Source: Oscillospiraceae bacterium
GTDB taxonomy: Bacteria; Bacillota_A; Clostridia; Oscillospirales; Oscillospiraceae
DNA length: 64,000 nt
Reading direction: 5' to 3'
Assembly (NCBI GenBank): GCA_017398105.1
Contig: JAFQHF010000025.1
Span: 1-64,000, forward strand
Position numbers and translations under genes: made by a program. Shown piece after piece: positions 30,902 to 40,181 of this stretch; position 1 is the first letter of the stretch; the number at the start of each line of letters is the position of its first letter. The notes beneath the pieces were generated by a model. That model worked only from the letters and a program-made list of their open reading frames with translations, had not been told where the DNA came from and made no database searches.

Positions 30902-31897
30902 ATGAATTACACAAAGCTGATTACGGGCGTATTATCGTTTTTAGGAATATTGATTCTGATCCTGGATGGAAAAACCGCTTTAGAGGGGGCCAATGCCGGA
31001 ATCATGCTATGTATTCAGGCGGTTATCCCCTCCATGTTTCCTTTTTTCGTTTTATCTTCCATATTCAGCACCTCGCTGACTGGCATCCCGATACCAATTC
31101 TGAAACCAATTGCTGCATTTTGCGGGTTGCCATCCGGTGCAGAACCGCTTCTGATTGCCGGTTTCCTGGGAGGATATCCGTCTGGTGCGCAATGTATTTT
31201 TCAAGCTTATTCCAACGGTAATCTGACAAAAAAGGATTCGGAAAGACTTCTGCGTTTTTGCAGCAATGCCGGTCCGGCATTTTTATTTGGTATGGTCAGT
31301 CCGCTGTTTCCAGGACCTTCCTACGCATGGAAATTATGGGGCATTCATATTGCCAGTTCTCTGCTGATCGGTTTTTTCTCCAATCATAATTCCGGAAGCC
31401 AAAACATCCCGGTCCCGCGTGCAGCACCTTCGCTTTCCGACAGCGTGCTGACATCCGTTCGTGCAATGGCGGCTGTCTGCGGATGGTGCATCCTTTTCCG
31501 CATCCTGATCACTTTTTTCGAGCATTGGTTTTTCTGGTTATTGCCAAGCGAAATTCAGGTGCTGTTCACAGGATTACTGGAACTAAGCAATGGCTGTATC
31601 GCTCTGAGGGAAATCGAAAGTATAGAGCTTCGCTTTTTGCTCTGCTCCGTTTTTCTATCCTTCGGCGGACTGTGTGTTACTATGCAAACCAGTTCCGTAA
31701 TCGGTGATCTGTCACCCTGGCCCTATCTTCGCGGAAGATGTCTGCATACGCTCTTCAGTTTAATTCTCAGTGCACTTATCATAACCAACAGAAGCATTTT
31801 TTTCCTGGCAGCAATTCCTTTACTCCTTTTCTTCCGCAAAAAAAGAAAAATACCCATAGCAATCGGGCCTGCATTGTTGTATAATGAAAAGGTATAA
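30902..31897 (+). CDS. ylbJ: Sporulation integral membrane protein YlbJ
   Basis: 331 residues from ATG 30902 (GAGGTGA upstream). About eight hydrophobic segments, with the nucleoside-recognition/gate-type pattern (MFPFFVLSSIFSTSLTG and FLGGYPSGAQ). In B. subtilis YlbJ is sigma-E dependent and required for heat-resistant spores. It stands divergent from yqfC behind a sigma-E-like promoter. Confidence 0.93.
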   Translation: MNYTKLITGVLSFLGILILILDGKTALEGANAGIMLCIQAVIPSMFPFFVLSSIFSTSLTGIPIPILKPIAAFCGLPSGAEPLLIAGFLGGYPSGAQCIFQAYSNGNLTKKDSERLLRFCSNAGPAFLFGMVSPLFPGPSYAWKLWGIHIASSLLIGFFSNHNSGSQNIPVPRAAPSLSDSVLTSVRAMAAVCGWCILFRILITFFEHWFFWLLPSEIQVLFTGLLELSNGCIALREIESIELRFLLCSVFLSFGGLCVTMQTSSVIGDLSPWPYLRGRCLHTLFSLILSALIITNRSIFFLAAIPLLLFFRKKRKIPIAIGPALLYNEKV

Positions 31898-31917
31898 ACT
31901 CGTATGGAGGCGATATC

Positions 31918-32127
31918 ATGCTGTTTCGCAAAAAAATAGAGCGCTCCTGCACATATTGTCAGCATGGCGCATGCCTGGAAGATGGCGCCATCCTCTGTGC
32001 CAAAAAAGGACTGAAAACCACGGAAGACAGCTGCAGACGTTTTCGTTATGATCCATGCAAGCGTCAGCCCAAAAAAGCCAAGGCTCTGGATTTTTCCAAG
32101 TACGATTCTCAGGATTTTTCTCTTTGA
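31918..32127 (+). CDS. Small Cys-rich protein of unknown function
   Basis: 69 residues, ATG 31918 with GGAGGCGATATC before it. Five Cys stand in the pattern CTYCQHGACLEDG...CAKKG...SCRRF, which could bind a metal ion, with a Lys-rich second half. Similar small Cys proteins occur in many Oscillospiraceae, without known function. It follows ylbJ by 20 bp and may be co-transcribed. Confidence 0.8.
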   Translation: MLFRKKIERSCTYCQHGACLEDGAILCAKKGLKTTEDSCRRFRYDPCKRQPKKAKALDFSKYDSQDFSL

Positions 32128-32314
32128 ACCGCAGCTGCCTCATGCCGTTTTTTTCCACGCAATCCGGTCAGTTTGTTGCTGACCGGTATTTTTCTTGGTA
32201 ACCGTGCCGCGGTTGAATCACCTGCAAAACAGAAACCATATTCGGAAATATTTCTTATTTTTTCCTTTTCTGCAGCCATATCTGTAGCATATCACCGAAA
32301 TTTCAATTACAGAC

Positions 32315-32342
32315 TTGATTTTATGCAAAAAAAGACTACAAT
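32315..32342 (+). promoter_or_regulatory. asnA promoter
   Basis: TTGATT (32315-32320), 16 bp, TACAAT (32337-32342). Confidence 0.65.
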
Positions 32343-32378
32343 AAGACGTATATTTCAATTTGAAAGGCTGGCGGTCTT

Positions 32379-33389
32379 ATGAACAAGATCTACATCCCCG
32401 AGGGGTATACGCCTAAGCTGGACGCCTATGATACCCAGCGGGCCATTGCCTATATCAAAGAAACCTTTCAGGAAGAGTTCGCCAAAGCACTGAATCTGAA
32501 ACGTGTTTCCGCTCCCCTGTTCGTTACGGAACATTCCGGTCTGAATGACAATCTGAACGGCTACGAGCGAGCCGTATCCTTCGATATTCCCGCTGTTGGT
32601 GCAGATGCCCAGGTGGTTCACTCCCTGGCAAAATGGAAGCGTCTGGCTCTGAAACGGTATCATTTCACGGTTGGTAACGGATTATATACCGATATGAACG
32701 CCATCCGACGGGATGAAGAGCTGGATAACGTCCACTCCATTTACGTGGATCAGTGGGACTGGGAAAAAGTGATTACCCGTGAAAACCGGAACAGCGAATA
32801 CTTAAAGCTGATCGTCCGGGCCATTGTCCGGGCCATCTGCAACACCAATGACCGTCTCCACGTCCGCTTCCCCCAGCTTCGCACGGAATTTTGCCGAGAG
32901 GTCTCCTTTATCACCTCTCAGGCACTGGAGGATATGTACCCGAATTTAAAAACCGGCTCTGAGCGCGAAAAAGCTTATGTGAAAGAGCATAGAACCGCCT
33001 GCATCATGCAGATTGGCCGAAAGCTCCGCTCAGGTAAACCTCACGATGGACGTGCACCGGACTATGATGACTGGAATCTGAACTGTGACATTTTCTTCTG
33101 GGATGAAGTTCTGGACCGGGCTCTGGAAATCTCCTCTATGGGTATCCGCGTAGACGCGGAATCTCTTGACAGGCAGCTGACAGAATCCGGCTGTGATGAC
33201 CGTCGGGAACTGCCGTTCCACAAAATGCTGCTGAATAACGAGCTGCCCCTGACCATTGGCGGCGGCATCGGCCAGTCCAGACTTGCCATGCTGATGATGG
33301 GCTGCGCCCACATCGGTGAGGTTCAGTCCAGCGTGTGGGATCACGAAACCATGGAAGTCTGCGAACAGGCCGGCATTCGACTGCTGTAA
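32379..33389 (+). CDS. asnA: Aspartate-ammonia ligase
   Basis: 336 residues, the class-II-synthetase-like AsnA. Motifs: RVSAPLFVTEHSGLNDNLNG, TDMNAIRRDEELDNVHSIYV, and the C-terminal GGGIGQSRLAM. It makes asparagine from aspartate and ammonia with ATP. It has its own promoter and terminator. A glutamine-dependent AsnB is also present (53360-55171), so the organism has both routes. Confidence 0.97.
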   Translation: MNKIYIPEGYTPKLDAYDTQRAIAYIKETFQEEFAKALNLKRVSAPLFVTEHSGLNDNLNGYERAVSFDIPAVGADAQVVHSLAKWKRLALKRYHFTVGNGLYTDMNAIRRDEELDNVHSIYVDQWDWEKVITRENRNSEYLKLIVRAIVRAICNTNDRLHVRFPQLRTEFCREVSFITSQALEDMYPNLKTGSEREKAYVKEHRTACIMQIGRKLRSGKPHDGRAPDYDDWNLNCDIFFWDEVLDRALEISSMGIRVDAESLDRQLTESGCDDRRELPFHKMLLNNELPLTIGGGIGQSRLAMLMMGCAHIGEVQSSVWDHETMEVCEQAGIRLL

Positions 33390-33391
33390 GC

Positions 33392-33430
33392 AAATCCCGG
33401 ATCTACCTATGGGCAGATCCGGGATTTCTG
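33392..33430 (+). terminator. asnA terminator
   Basis: AAATCCCGGATCT (33392-33404) pairs with AGATCCGGGATTT (33415-33427). Confidence 0.85.
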
Positions 33431-33491
33431 ATCACAACATGACCTTTTAAAAAAGTCTCTGAAAAAACTTTGTTAAAAACAAAAATAATGC

Positions 33492-33520
33492 TTGACATTT
33501 CGGTGTTCATGGTGTATTAT
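33492..33520 (+). promoter_or_regulatory. tRNA-Ser promoter
   Basis: TTGACA (33492-33497), 17 bp, TATTAT (33515-33520), 30 bp before the tRNA: near-consensus, as expected for a stable RNA gene. Confidence 0.85.
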
Positions 33521-33549
33521 ATCGAAGTCGGCAAGAGAGCCGCCCACAT

Positions 33550-33641
33550 GGAGCAGTATCGAAGTGGTCATAACGGGCACGACTGGAAATCGTGTGTACC
33601 CCAAAAGGGTACCGAGGGTTCAAATCCCTCCTGCTCCGCCA
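33550..33641 (+). tRNA. tRNA-Ser (anticodon GGA)
   Basis: A class II tRNA of 92 nt with the CCA encoded. The acceptor GGAGCAG pairs with CTGCTCC. The anticodon stem CACGA/TCGTG encloses loop CTGGAAA, so the anticodon is GGA, reading UCC and UCU. The long variable arm (GTACCCC...GGGTAC) is typical of Ser. The T arm GAGGG-TTCAAAT-CCCTC is perfect. Confidence 0.97.
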
Positions 33642-33645
33642 GATA

Positions 33646-33680
33646 AACCCCTCATCCTTTTGGATGAGGGGTTATTTTTG
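33646..33680 (+). terminator. tRNA-Ser terminator
   Basis: AACCCCTCATCC pairs with GGATGAGGGGTT, followed by ATTTTTG. Confidence 0.9.
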
Positions 33681-33709
33681 TGCATCTGAAAGAATTTGCT
33701 TTTGCACAG

Positions 33710-34150
33710 TCAGATCGCACCAAACTGCTTAGCCTGAACAATCAGAAAAACCAGAACGACTGCACCAACACCGAGCGTTGAGGAAAACAAAGCCACAAAA
33801 AAATTCTGCACGGTATTTCGCTCCCGGTTCCAATACCAGATCAGGTATTGGATCATAAACCAAACCGCCGACAGCATCACAGCCATGCCCCATATTGAAA
33901 ATGGTTTAAAAACAATCTGCCAGTCCTTTTGAAAGAATCCCAGCAACGCCAGAGACACCACAAGAGACAGTGCATTTCCCAAAACTCCGAACCGGATACA
34001 GTTTCCCCTCCGGCATAAATAACCAAGTATCATCATATATACCAGCATCACGGGATAGCCCGCAGCAACCCCATAGGCCGCATCCAAGTACATTGCCGCA
34101 AATGCACAAGGTAACATATACAGAATCAGAATCCATCCGCTGCCTTTCAT
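33710..34150 (-). CDS. Membrane protein of unknown function
   Basis: 146 residues with four hydrophobic segments (about residues 5-25, 28-48, 58-75, 85-108) and a fifth near the C terminus (VALFSSTLGVGAVVLVFLIV). No family recognised. It lies 18 bp after the lipoprotein-like gene on the same strand, so the two may form an operon. Confidence 0.65.
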   Translation of the reverse strand: MKGSGWILILYMLPCAFAAMYLDAAYGVAAGYPVMLVYMMILGYLCRRGNCIRFGVLGNALSLVVSLALLGFFQKDWQIVFKPFSIWGMAVMLSAVWFMIQYLIWYWNRERNTVQNFFVALFSSTLGVGAVVLVFLIVQAKQFGAI

Positions 34151-34168
34151 TATACCCTCCCCTTTTGG

Positions 34169-34666
34169 TTATGTGTCAAATACGGCATAGTATATCACCT
34201 GCGTTGCCGGATCATAGACCGCAGCCGTAAAATTAAACGATCCTGCATCCAGCACGCCAGCATCATCATACGTTTCCGTCTTGCGGTTATAAAAGTACCA
34301 CCAGCCCTCTTTTATTTCCGGAAAAAGAGGCTGACTGTTCTCCTGAAGATACGGACCGTATTTCCACTGTCCCCTATCCAGACCGTACAGAAGAGCAGTC
34401 ATATTTTCCGTCAGAGGGAATTCTCTCCATCCTTTTGCATGGCTGATCTCAGTGGCCACCGTCGGCGGCAGCTCTGACAGTACCACAAAACGCAATCCGT
34501 CCCCATGAAAACCACCATGGCTGTCACGATCTTCCGAAAGAAGCGCTCCAGTAACATCAATGCCGAGTATTTCCGAGATTTCCTGGGTTCGCCTGTCCCT
34601 GTGACCGGTTGTAAGAAGCAATGCCGCCGCAAACAACACCAGCAAAATTGTGATTGGCTTTTTCAT
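34169..34666 (-). CDS. Secreted or membrane-anchored protein of unknown function
   Basis: 165 residues, starting with a signal-peptide-like segment (MKKPITILLVLFAAALLLTT) with no lipobox Cys. The mature part includes GWREFPLTENMTALLYGLD and EIKEGWWYFYNR, with many aromatic residues, and looks like a globular outer domain. Similar short extracytoplasmic proteins exist in clostridia without known role. It is transcribed toward the membrane protein at 33,710-34,150. Confidence 0.65.
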   Translation of the reverse strand: MKKPITILLVLFAAALLLTTGHRDRRTQEISEILGIDVTGALLSEDRDSHGGFHGDGLRFVVLSELPPTVATEISHAKGWREFPLTENMTALLYGLDRGQWKYGPYLQENSQPLFPEIKEGWWYFYNRKTETYDDAGVLDAGSFNFTAAVYDPATQVIYYAVFDT

Positions 34667-34742
34667 GGAATTACCCCCTTTTTCTTACTATATCACGGCG
34701 TATCTGGGCCGAACAGACACAGCAGAAACTTTTTACAAAAAG

Positions 34743-34774
34743 TTAACCTCCCTTCCAGTTTCAGAAGGGAGGTT
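34743..34774 (-). terminator. Terminator of the ABC exporter operon
   Basis: AACCTCCCTTC (34745-34755) pairs with GAAGGGAGGTT (34764-34774). On the minus strand it is followed by AACTTTTTG. Confidence 0.8.
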
Positions 34775-34857
34775 CTTGTCTTATACGATTTCCTGCCGCT
34801 GTAAGCGGACTGCATCCGAATGGCACAATAAAATGGCATTAGGCCATTGAATTCGTA

Positions 34858-36597
34858 TTAATGCGCAAACTGGCTCTGATACAGCTGGGCATAAAAACCG
34901 CGCTTTGCAAGAAGTTCATCATGCTTTCCCTGCTCCACGATGTGTCCGTCCCGCATTACCAGAATCATATCCGCTTCCTGGATCGTAGAAAGGCGATGTG
35001 CCACAATAAAAGAGGTTCTTCCCTTCATCATGGTATTAAACGCCCTTTGAATCCGCATTTCGGTACGGGTATCAATGGAAGATGTTGCTTCATCCAGAAA
35101 CAGCATCGGCGGCAGGCAGAGCATCACCCTGGCAATACACAGCAGCTGCTTTTGTCCCTGGGACAAATTATCCCCATCTTCTGCAATTACTGTATCATAC
35201 CCATTGGGAAGACGTTTGATAAAGCTGTGAGCATGCGCCTGTTTCGCCGCTGCAACAATTTCCTCCTCAGATGCATCCGGCCTGCCCATAGCAATATTCT
35301 CCCGAATCGTGCCGGACTGCAGCCAGGTATCCTGCAAAACCATGCCAATATTGCGCCGCAGCTCACCACGTTGCATTGTGCGGGTATTGACCCCGTCCAA
35401 ACAGATCTCACCGCCATCCGGATCATAAAAACGCATCAGAAGATTGATCAGTGTTGTTTTTCCGCAGCCTGTAGGGCCTACGATTGCCACACGCTGACCT
35501 GGTTCAACCGACAGGTCAAAGTCTCCGATAAGCGGTTTATCCGGCGTGTAGGAAAAGGACAGATCTCTAATCTCAATTTTTCCGGATACATTCTGCGGAT
35601 ACGGAGCATTATCCGGCTCCGTACTCATGGCAGGTTCCTCAATCAGCGCAAACACCCGCCCGGCACAAGCCAGAGCATTCTGCAGTTCCGTTACCACACC
35701 GGAAATCTCATTGAACGGTTTGGTATATTGATTGGCATAATTCAAGAAACACGTAAGATCACCGATAGAAATACCGCCCCGAATGGCAATCAAAGCACCG
35801 GTAAGACCGACACCGGCATAGACAACAGAATTGACAAATCTGGTACACGGATTTACAAGAGATGAGAAAAATGTTGCACGAAGAGAAGCGTTCTGCAGAC
35901 GTGTATTGATCTCATCAAACTGCGTCATCGACTGCGCCTCATGCCCAAAAGCCTGAACAACGCGAATATTACCAATTGTTTCATTGATAAATCCTGTCTG
36001 TTCACCCCGAATGGAAGACTGCAGCTTAAACATAGAATATGTTTTGGATGCAATAAAATTCGCAACCAGCAGAGAAAGCGGCGTTATGCAAATAACCACA
36101 AGTGCAATTCCCCAGTGAATCCTGATCATAAACAGCAGTGTGCCCAAGATCGTCATGAAACCGGTAAATAATTGCGTAAAACCCATCAGCAATCCATCCG
36201 CAAAGGCATCCACATCCGCAACCATTCGGCTGATAATATCTCCCTGCGGCGTTTGATCCAGATACTTCAACGGCAGCGCATGGATATGGCGGAATGCCTC
36301 ATTGCGAATGTCCCTTGTTATCCGATAAGTCATTCTCTGATTAATCAGACTCATAAGCCACTGAGAAAGACCGGCCAAAACCGCGCACACACACACTCGT
36401 TCAAGATAGGAATACATCAGAACAAAATCAACAGAGCCTTCCGCAACAATACAGTCAATCGCCTGGCCAACAAGAATTGGGATATACAGCGTCATCACAA
36501 CATGAATGACTGCCAGCAGAACCGAAACTGCAATGCCAAGCCAATAGTTTCGGATTCGGAACAGAACCTTTTTCAGAATCATCCACTGTTTATCCAT
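34858..36597 (-). CDS. ABC exporter, catalytically complete half-transporter
   Basis: 579 residues from ATG 36597; the frame is open further upstream but that part overlaps the partner gene. Six transmembrane helices are followed by an NBD with Walker A GPTGCGKTT, signature LSQGQ, Walker B MLFLDEA (catalytic Glu present) and H-loop VAHRLST. The signature LSQGQ departs from LSGGQ, as in the TM288/BmrD-type partner of heterodimeric exporters. It pairs with the upstream gene, which it overlaps by 8 bp. Likely multidrug or lipid export. Confidence 0.93.
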   Translation of the reverse strand: MDKQWMILKKVLFRIRNYWLGIAVSVLLAVIHVVMTLYIPILVGQAIDCIVAEGSVDFVLMYSYLERVCVCAVLAGLSQWLMSLINQRMTYRITRDIRNEAFRHIHALPLKYLDQTPQGDIISRMVADVDAFADGLLMGFTQLFTGFMTILGTLLFMIRIHWGIALVVICITPLSLLVANFIASKTYSMFKLQSSIRGEQTGFINETIGNIRVVQAFGHEAQSMTQFDEINTRLQNASLRATFFSSLVNPCTRFVNSVVYAGVGLTGALIAIRGGISIGDLTCFLNYANQYTKPFNEISGVVTELQNALACAGRVFALIEEPAMSTEPDNAPYPQNVSGKIEIRDLSFSYTPDKPLIGDFDLSVEPGQRVAIVGPTGCGKTTLINLLMRFYDPDGGEICLDGVNTRTMQRGELRRNIGMVLQDTWLQSGTIRENIAMGRPDASEEEIVAAAKQAHAHSFIKRLPNGYDTVIAEDGDNLSQGQKQLLCIARVMLCLPPMLFLDEATSSIDTRTEMRIQRAFNTMMKGRTSFIVAHRLSTIQEADMILVMRDGHIVEQGKHDELLAKRGFYAQLYQSQFAH

Positions 36598-38326
36598 ACT
36601 GTACCTCATTTTTAGGAAATTGAGAGTAATAGATTTCCTGGTAAATCGGACAACGATCAAGAAGCTCCTCATGGGAACCTTTACCAACCAAAAGTCCATC
36701 ATCCAGAACAAGGATCTCATCAGCATACCGCACCGATGCTGCACGCTGAGAAATAATAAACGTCGTAGGAGGATTTGGCATACTTCGAATTGCCATGCGC
36801 AAATTGGCATCAGTCGCATAATCCAGAGCAGAGGCGCAATCATCCAGAATCAATATTTTCGGTTTCCGAACCAACGCTCTCGCAATCGTCAGACGCTGAC
36901 GCTGACCGCCGGAGAAGTTAGCACCTCCCTGCTCCACAAAGGCATCCAGTTCCCCTGCCTTGCTTTTAACGACCTCACGTGCCTGTGCAACCTCCAGTGC
37001 ATTCCACAGTTCTGCATCCGTAGCTTCAGAATTTCCCCATAATAAATTTTGACGGATCGTACCCTGAAATAAAACCGGCTTTTGCGGAACAATGCCAATA
37101 TTTCTGCGAAGAGATCCCATCTCAAACTGAGAAACATCAGTACCGTCAATCAATACACGCCCATCCTTAGCATCATAGAATCTGGAAATCAAATGCACCA
37201 ATGTAGTCTTGCCTGCACCCGTACCTCCAATAATGCCAATAACCTTACCGGATTCAACAGAAAAAGAAATATCCTCAAGAGAAGGATGGCCGGAGCCTGC
37301 ATACTGCGCTGTAACATTTTCAAATTCGACCGATCCCTTAAGATCATCTGCTGACAATTCCCCATTTTTCTGATCTGAAACCATATTCAGGACTGCCCCA
37401 AGACGTTTTCCGCAGGTAACAGCCTTTGTAAGCGAAATGATCAAATTAGCCAGTTTAATCAGTTCCACAAGAATTTGAGACATATAATTATAGAGGGCAA
37501 TCACCATACCTTGTGTCAGAACACCAACATCCACCCGAATCGCCCCAATATTCACCAGCAAAATAACAGCAACATTAATGACAACCAGGGTCAAGGGGTT
37601 CAGTAAAGCTGAAATACGCCCAACCAAGGTCTGTGCATGTGTCAAAGATTCCGTTTGCACTTCAAAATCAGTCACTTCGGAATTTTCCTTGCAAAACGCC
37701 CTTAAAACACGAACACCAGTCAAATTCTGGCGTACGATGGATGTAACGCCATCAAGCAAATTCTGAACTCGCTTGTACATAGGCATCGTAATCAGCATAA
37801 TGCCAAACACAATTAAAGTCAAAATAGGAATTACCCCTACAAAGATAAGCGCCGCCTTCGGATCAATCGTAAAAGCCATAATTGTAGAGCCAAACACAAC
37901 GAAAGGGGATCGAAGCAGCAGCCGCAATGTCAAATTCACGCCATTTTGCACCTGGTTAATATCCGATGTCATGCGGGTAATCATAGCAGAAGTACCCAGC
38001 CGATCAGTCTGACTATAGCTCAGATGGAGCAGTGCGTCCAGAATGGCCGCACGCAGCCGTGCAGAAAAGCCAACCGCAGCTACCGCAGAAAAATACTGAG
38101 CTGAAACAGCCATTATCAGGCCAATTACGCCCAAAACGATCATAATTCCGCACATACCGAAAACATAACGATAATCGGCATTGGAAATACCTTTGTCAAC
38201 AATGCTGGCCACAACCAAAGGGATCAGCAATTCAAAAGAAGCCTCCAATAATTTAAAGAGAGGTCCAAGAAAACATTCCTTCTCAAAGCCTCGCAAATAC
38301 TTCAAGACATCCTTCACAGAACTCAC
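36590..38326 (-). CDS. ABC exporter, half-transporter with degenerate ATPase site
   Basis: 578 residues: six transmembrane helices, then Walker A GGTGAGKTT, signature FSGGQRQR, Walker B ILILDDCASALD with Asp where the catalytic Glu should be, and SQRAAS with Gln in place of the H-loop His. These two changes are those of TM287/BmrC-type subunits, in which one of the two ATP sites is inactive. It forms a heterodimer with the following gene. AGTTCTG precedes ATG 38326 with a GAGGTGAG ribosome-binding site. Confidence 0.93.
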   Translation of the reverse strand: MSSVKDVLKYLRGFEKECFLGPLFKLLEASFELLIPLVVASIVDKGISNADYRYVFGMCGIMIVLGVIGLIMAVSAQYFSAVAAVGFSARLRAAILDALLHLSYSQTDRLGTSAMITRMTSDINQVQNGVNLTLRLLLRSPFVVFGSTIMAFTIDPKAALIFVGVIPILTLIVFGIMLITMPMYKRVQNLLDGVTSIVRQNLTGVRVLRAFCKENSEVTDFEVQTESLTHAQTLVGRISALLNPLTLVVINVAVILLVNIGAIRVDVGVLTQGMVIALYNYMSQILVELIKLANLIISLTKAVTCGKRLGAVLNMVSDQKNGELSADDLKGSVEFENVTAQYAGSGHPSLEDISFSVESGKVIGIIGGTGAGKTTLVHLISRFYDAKDGRVLIDGTDVSQFEMGSLRRNIGIVPQKPVLFQGTIRQNLLWGNSEATDAELWNALEVAQAREVVKSKAGELDAFVEQGGANFSGGQRQRLTIARALVRKPKILILDDCASALDYATDANLRMAIRSMPNPPTTFIISQRAASVRYADEILVLDDGLLVGKGSHEELLDRCPIYQEIYYSQFPKNEVQYG

Positions 38327-38437
38327 CTCCGAATAATGTTTTAATTATACCACCACATTTGCAATTGTGCAATCTGCAAATAAGCCATATATATGCGATA
38401 CCGGCTGACCGTAAGCACTAACCAATCCTCAGAACGC

Positions 38438-38461
38438 AAAAAAGCCCCGTCCTTACGGACG
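38438..38461 (-). terminator. Strong terminator, minus strand
   Basis: CGTCC-TTAC-GGACG hairpin with six T on the minus strand after GGGC. It ends the glyA transcript or the putative RNA. Confidence 0.85.
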
Positions 38462-38569
38462 AGACTTTATGTTCGCATTACCTGTCTTCCCGGGCAGGTC
38501 AAGTATTGCAGCCGAGACGCAGTACATTCAGGTAAACCTCTATGAGTGAACTACGTTTTCAACATGCTG

Positions 38570-38596
38570 AAGGAGCAGCTAAAAGCTGCTCCTTTT
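38570..38596. terminator. Hairpin directly after glyA
   Basis: AAGGAGCAGCT and AGCTGCTCCTT around AAA, perfect arms, 5 bp past the glyA stop. Probably a first terminator or 3'-end protecting hairpin. Confidence 0.7.
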
Positions 38597-38600
38597 CATA

Positions 38601-39854
38601 TTACTTATACATGGGAAACTGCTCACAGATCTCTGCAACCGTAGCATGCACTTCTGCCTGAGTTCCTTCAAAATCCCTTGCTGTCAGTGCAACGCAATGG
38701 GCGATCTTCTTCATTTCGGTCTCACCCAGGCCGCGGGTAGTAACTGCAGCCGTACCGATTCGAACACCGCTGGTAACAGCGGGCTTTTCAGGATCATTGG
38801 GGATTGCATTCTTATTCAGGGTGATGTGATTGGCATCGCAGCGCAGCTGCAGCTCCTTACCGGTGATATGCATGGGACGGAGATCTGCCAGCATCAGGTG
38901 GTTGTCAGTGCCGCCGGTAACCAGGTCAAATCCCTCTTCCAGCAGGGACTGTGCCATGACTTTGGCATTCTTAACCACATTCTGCGCATAGGTCTTGAAT
39001 TCCGGCTGCATAGCCTCCTTCAGGCAGACTGCCTTCGCTGCGATCACATGCTCCAGGGGGCCGCCCTGGGTGCCGGGGAAGACTGCGGAGTTCAGCTTCT
39101 TGCCATACTCCTCTCGTGCCAGAATCAGGCCGCCCCGGGGACCGCGCAGGGTCTTATGGGTTGTGGTGGTAACGATATCTGCATAGGGCACAGGGCTCAT
39201 ATGGGCACCGCCGGCAACCAGACCGGCAATGTGTGCCATATCCACCATCAGAACAGCACCCACTTCATGCGCAATGTCCGCAAAGATCTTGAAATCGATT
39301 GCTCTGGGATAGGCAGAAGCACCGGCAATGATCAGCTTGGGCTGGCATTTCTTTGCCATGTCCCGGATCTGATCATAGTCGATCAGGCCGGTATCGTGGT
39401 TCACATCATAGGAAACCACATTATAATACTTGCCGGAAATATTGGCAGGGCTGCCGTGAGACAGGTGGCCGCCATTGGCCAGGCTCATACCCATCATGGT
39501 ATCGCCCGGCTGCAGCAGCGCAAGCTGTACTGCCATATTGGCCTGAGCACCGGAATGGGGCTGAACATTGGCAAATTCTGCGCCGAACAGAGCTTTTGCC
39601 CGGTCAATGCAAAGCTGTTCGATCTCGTCAACATAGTGGCAGCCGCCGTAGTAACGCTTTCCGGGAAGGCCTTCCGCATACTTATTGGTCAGAATGGAAC
39701 CCATGGCAGCAATGACCGCAGGAGAAGCAAAGTTCTCGGATGCAATCAGCTCCAGGCCATCCTTCTGCCGGGAAAACTCCCGGTCCATCATGGCAGCCAG
39801 TTCGGGATCAAAGTTAGAAACAAATCCAATGGAATCAATGGGTTTTGCCAGCAT
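38601..39854 (-). CDS. glyA: Serine hydroxymethyltransferase
   Basis: 417 residues, full length. Motifs: [13 protein letters not shown], the PLP-Lys site [17 protein letters not shown] and [20 protein letters not shown]. It interconverts serine and glycine with tetrahydrofolate, feeding one-carbon metabolism. Its leader carries a glycine riboswitch and a terminator (39,888-40,050), so glycine controls its expression. It is monocistronic. Confidence 0.97.
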   Translation of the reverse strand: MLAKPIDSIGFVSNFDPELAAMMDREFSRQKDGLELIASENFASPAVIAAMGSILTNKYAEGLPGKRYYGGCHYVDEIEQLCIDRAKALFGAEFANVQPHSGAQANMAVQLALLQPGDTMMGMSLANGGHLSHGSPANISGKYYNVVSYDVNHDTGLIDYDQIRDMAKKCQPKLIIAGASAYPRAIDFKIFADIAHEVGAVLMVDMAHIAGLVAGGAHMSPVPYADIVTTTTHKTLRGPRGGLILAREEYGKKLNSAVFPGTQGGPLEHVIAAKAVCLKEAMQPEFKTYAQNVVKNAKVMAQSLLEEGFDLVTGGTDNHLMLADLRPMHITGKELQLRCDANHITLNKNAIPNDPEKPAVTSGVRIGTAAVTTRGLGETEMKKIAHCVALTARDFEGTQAEVHATVAEICEQFPMYK

Positions 39855-39887
39855 AGATAATTACCTCTTTTTTCATGTTCTGTAAAA

Positions 39888-39923
39888 CAAAAAAGCGCAG
39901 CCCACAACAGGACTGCTCTGCGC
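39888..39923 (-). terminator. Riboswitch expression-platform terminator
   Basis: On the minus strand GCGCAGAGCAGTCC...GGGCTGCGC and TTTTTTG, between the aptamer and glyA. It is the regulated terminator of the glycine riboswitch. Confidence 0.85.
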
Positions 39924-39937
39924 AAACATAATTGGTT

Positions 39938-40050
39938 AGCGTTCTCTGTCCGTTTGCCTGAGAGATTCGGCAATTAGCCTTGCACCTTCGGCACACAACT
40001 GAATGTGTTCTCCAGAGAGTCCTCCGCCTTCCGGTCTTTCTCATTCCGAA
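39938..40050 (-). promoter_or_regulatory. Glycine riboswitch, single aptamer
   Basis: The minus strand shows the glycine aptamer signature in order: GGAGGACTCTCTGGAGA, GCCGAAGGTGCAAGGC, and AATCTCTCAGGCAAA followed by GGACAGAG. Only one aptamer is found, unlike the frequent tandem form. The terminator hairpin follows, then glyA. The natural reading is that glycine binding changes termination ahead of glyA; the direction cannot be read from the sequence with certainty. Confidence 0.93.
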
Positions 40051-40084
40051 AAGCTTCTTAGGGGTATTTTGTTTTTATGTATAC

Positions 40085-40112
40085 AGTATACTCCCTTTTT
40101 TCAAAAAGTCAA
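40085..40112 (-). promoter_or_regulatory. glyA promoter
   Basis: TTGACT (40107-40112), 16 bp, TATACT (40085-40090), upstream of the riboswitch. Confidence 0.75.
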
Positions 40113-40181
40113 CTTGTCGTTTTTCACGGATTGCAACCAATAAAGAAGTATGATATTATGCACATGAACGGAGGTTTTGGT

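Larger units (their letters stand above)
38432..38596 (-). ncRNA. Possible structured RNA (6S-like?) between glyA and the ABC genes
   Basis: There is no coding frame in about 270 bp. On the minus strand TTTACCTG pairs with CAGGTAAT around a sub-hairpin GTACTGC/GCAATAC, with GTTCAC and GCGAAC on the two sides of a possible bubble. It ends in a strong terminator CGTCC-GTAA-GGACG, GGGC and TTTTTT (38438-38461). The GCGAACATAAAG side and bubble architecture recall 6S RNA, but the length (about 135-165 nt) and the lack of a clear promoter leave it open. It may be the glyA 3' UTR. Confidence 0.35.

Noticed and set aside
34667..34742. A promoter for plus-strand genes
   Set aside because: There is no plus-strand gene behind it, and the hairpin next to it is a minus-strand terminator.
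38646..39860. A 404-residue plus-strand open frame
   Set aside because: Antisense to glyA. Long open antisense frames are common here because of codon bias.
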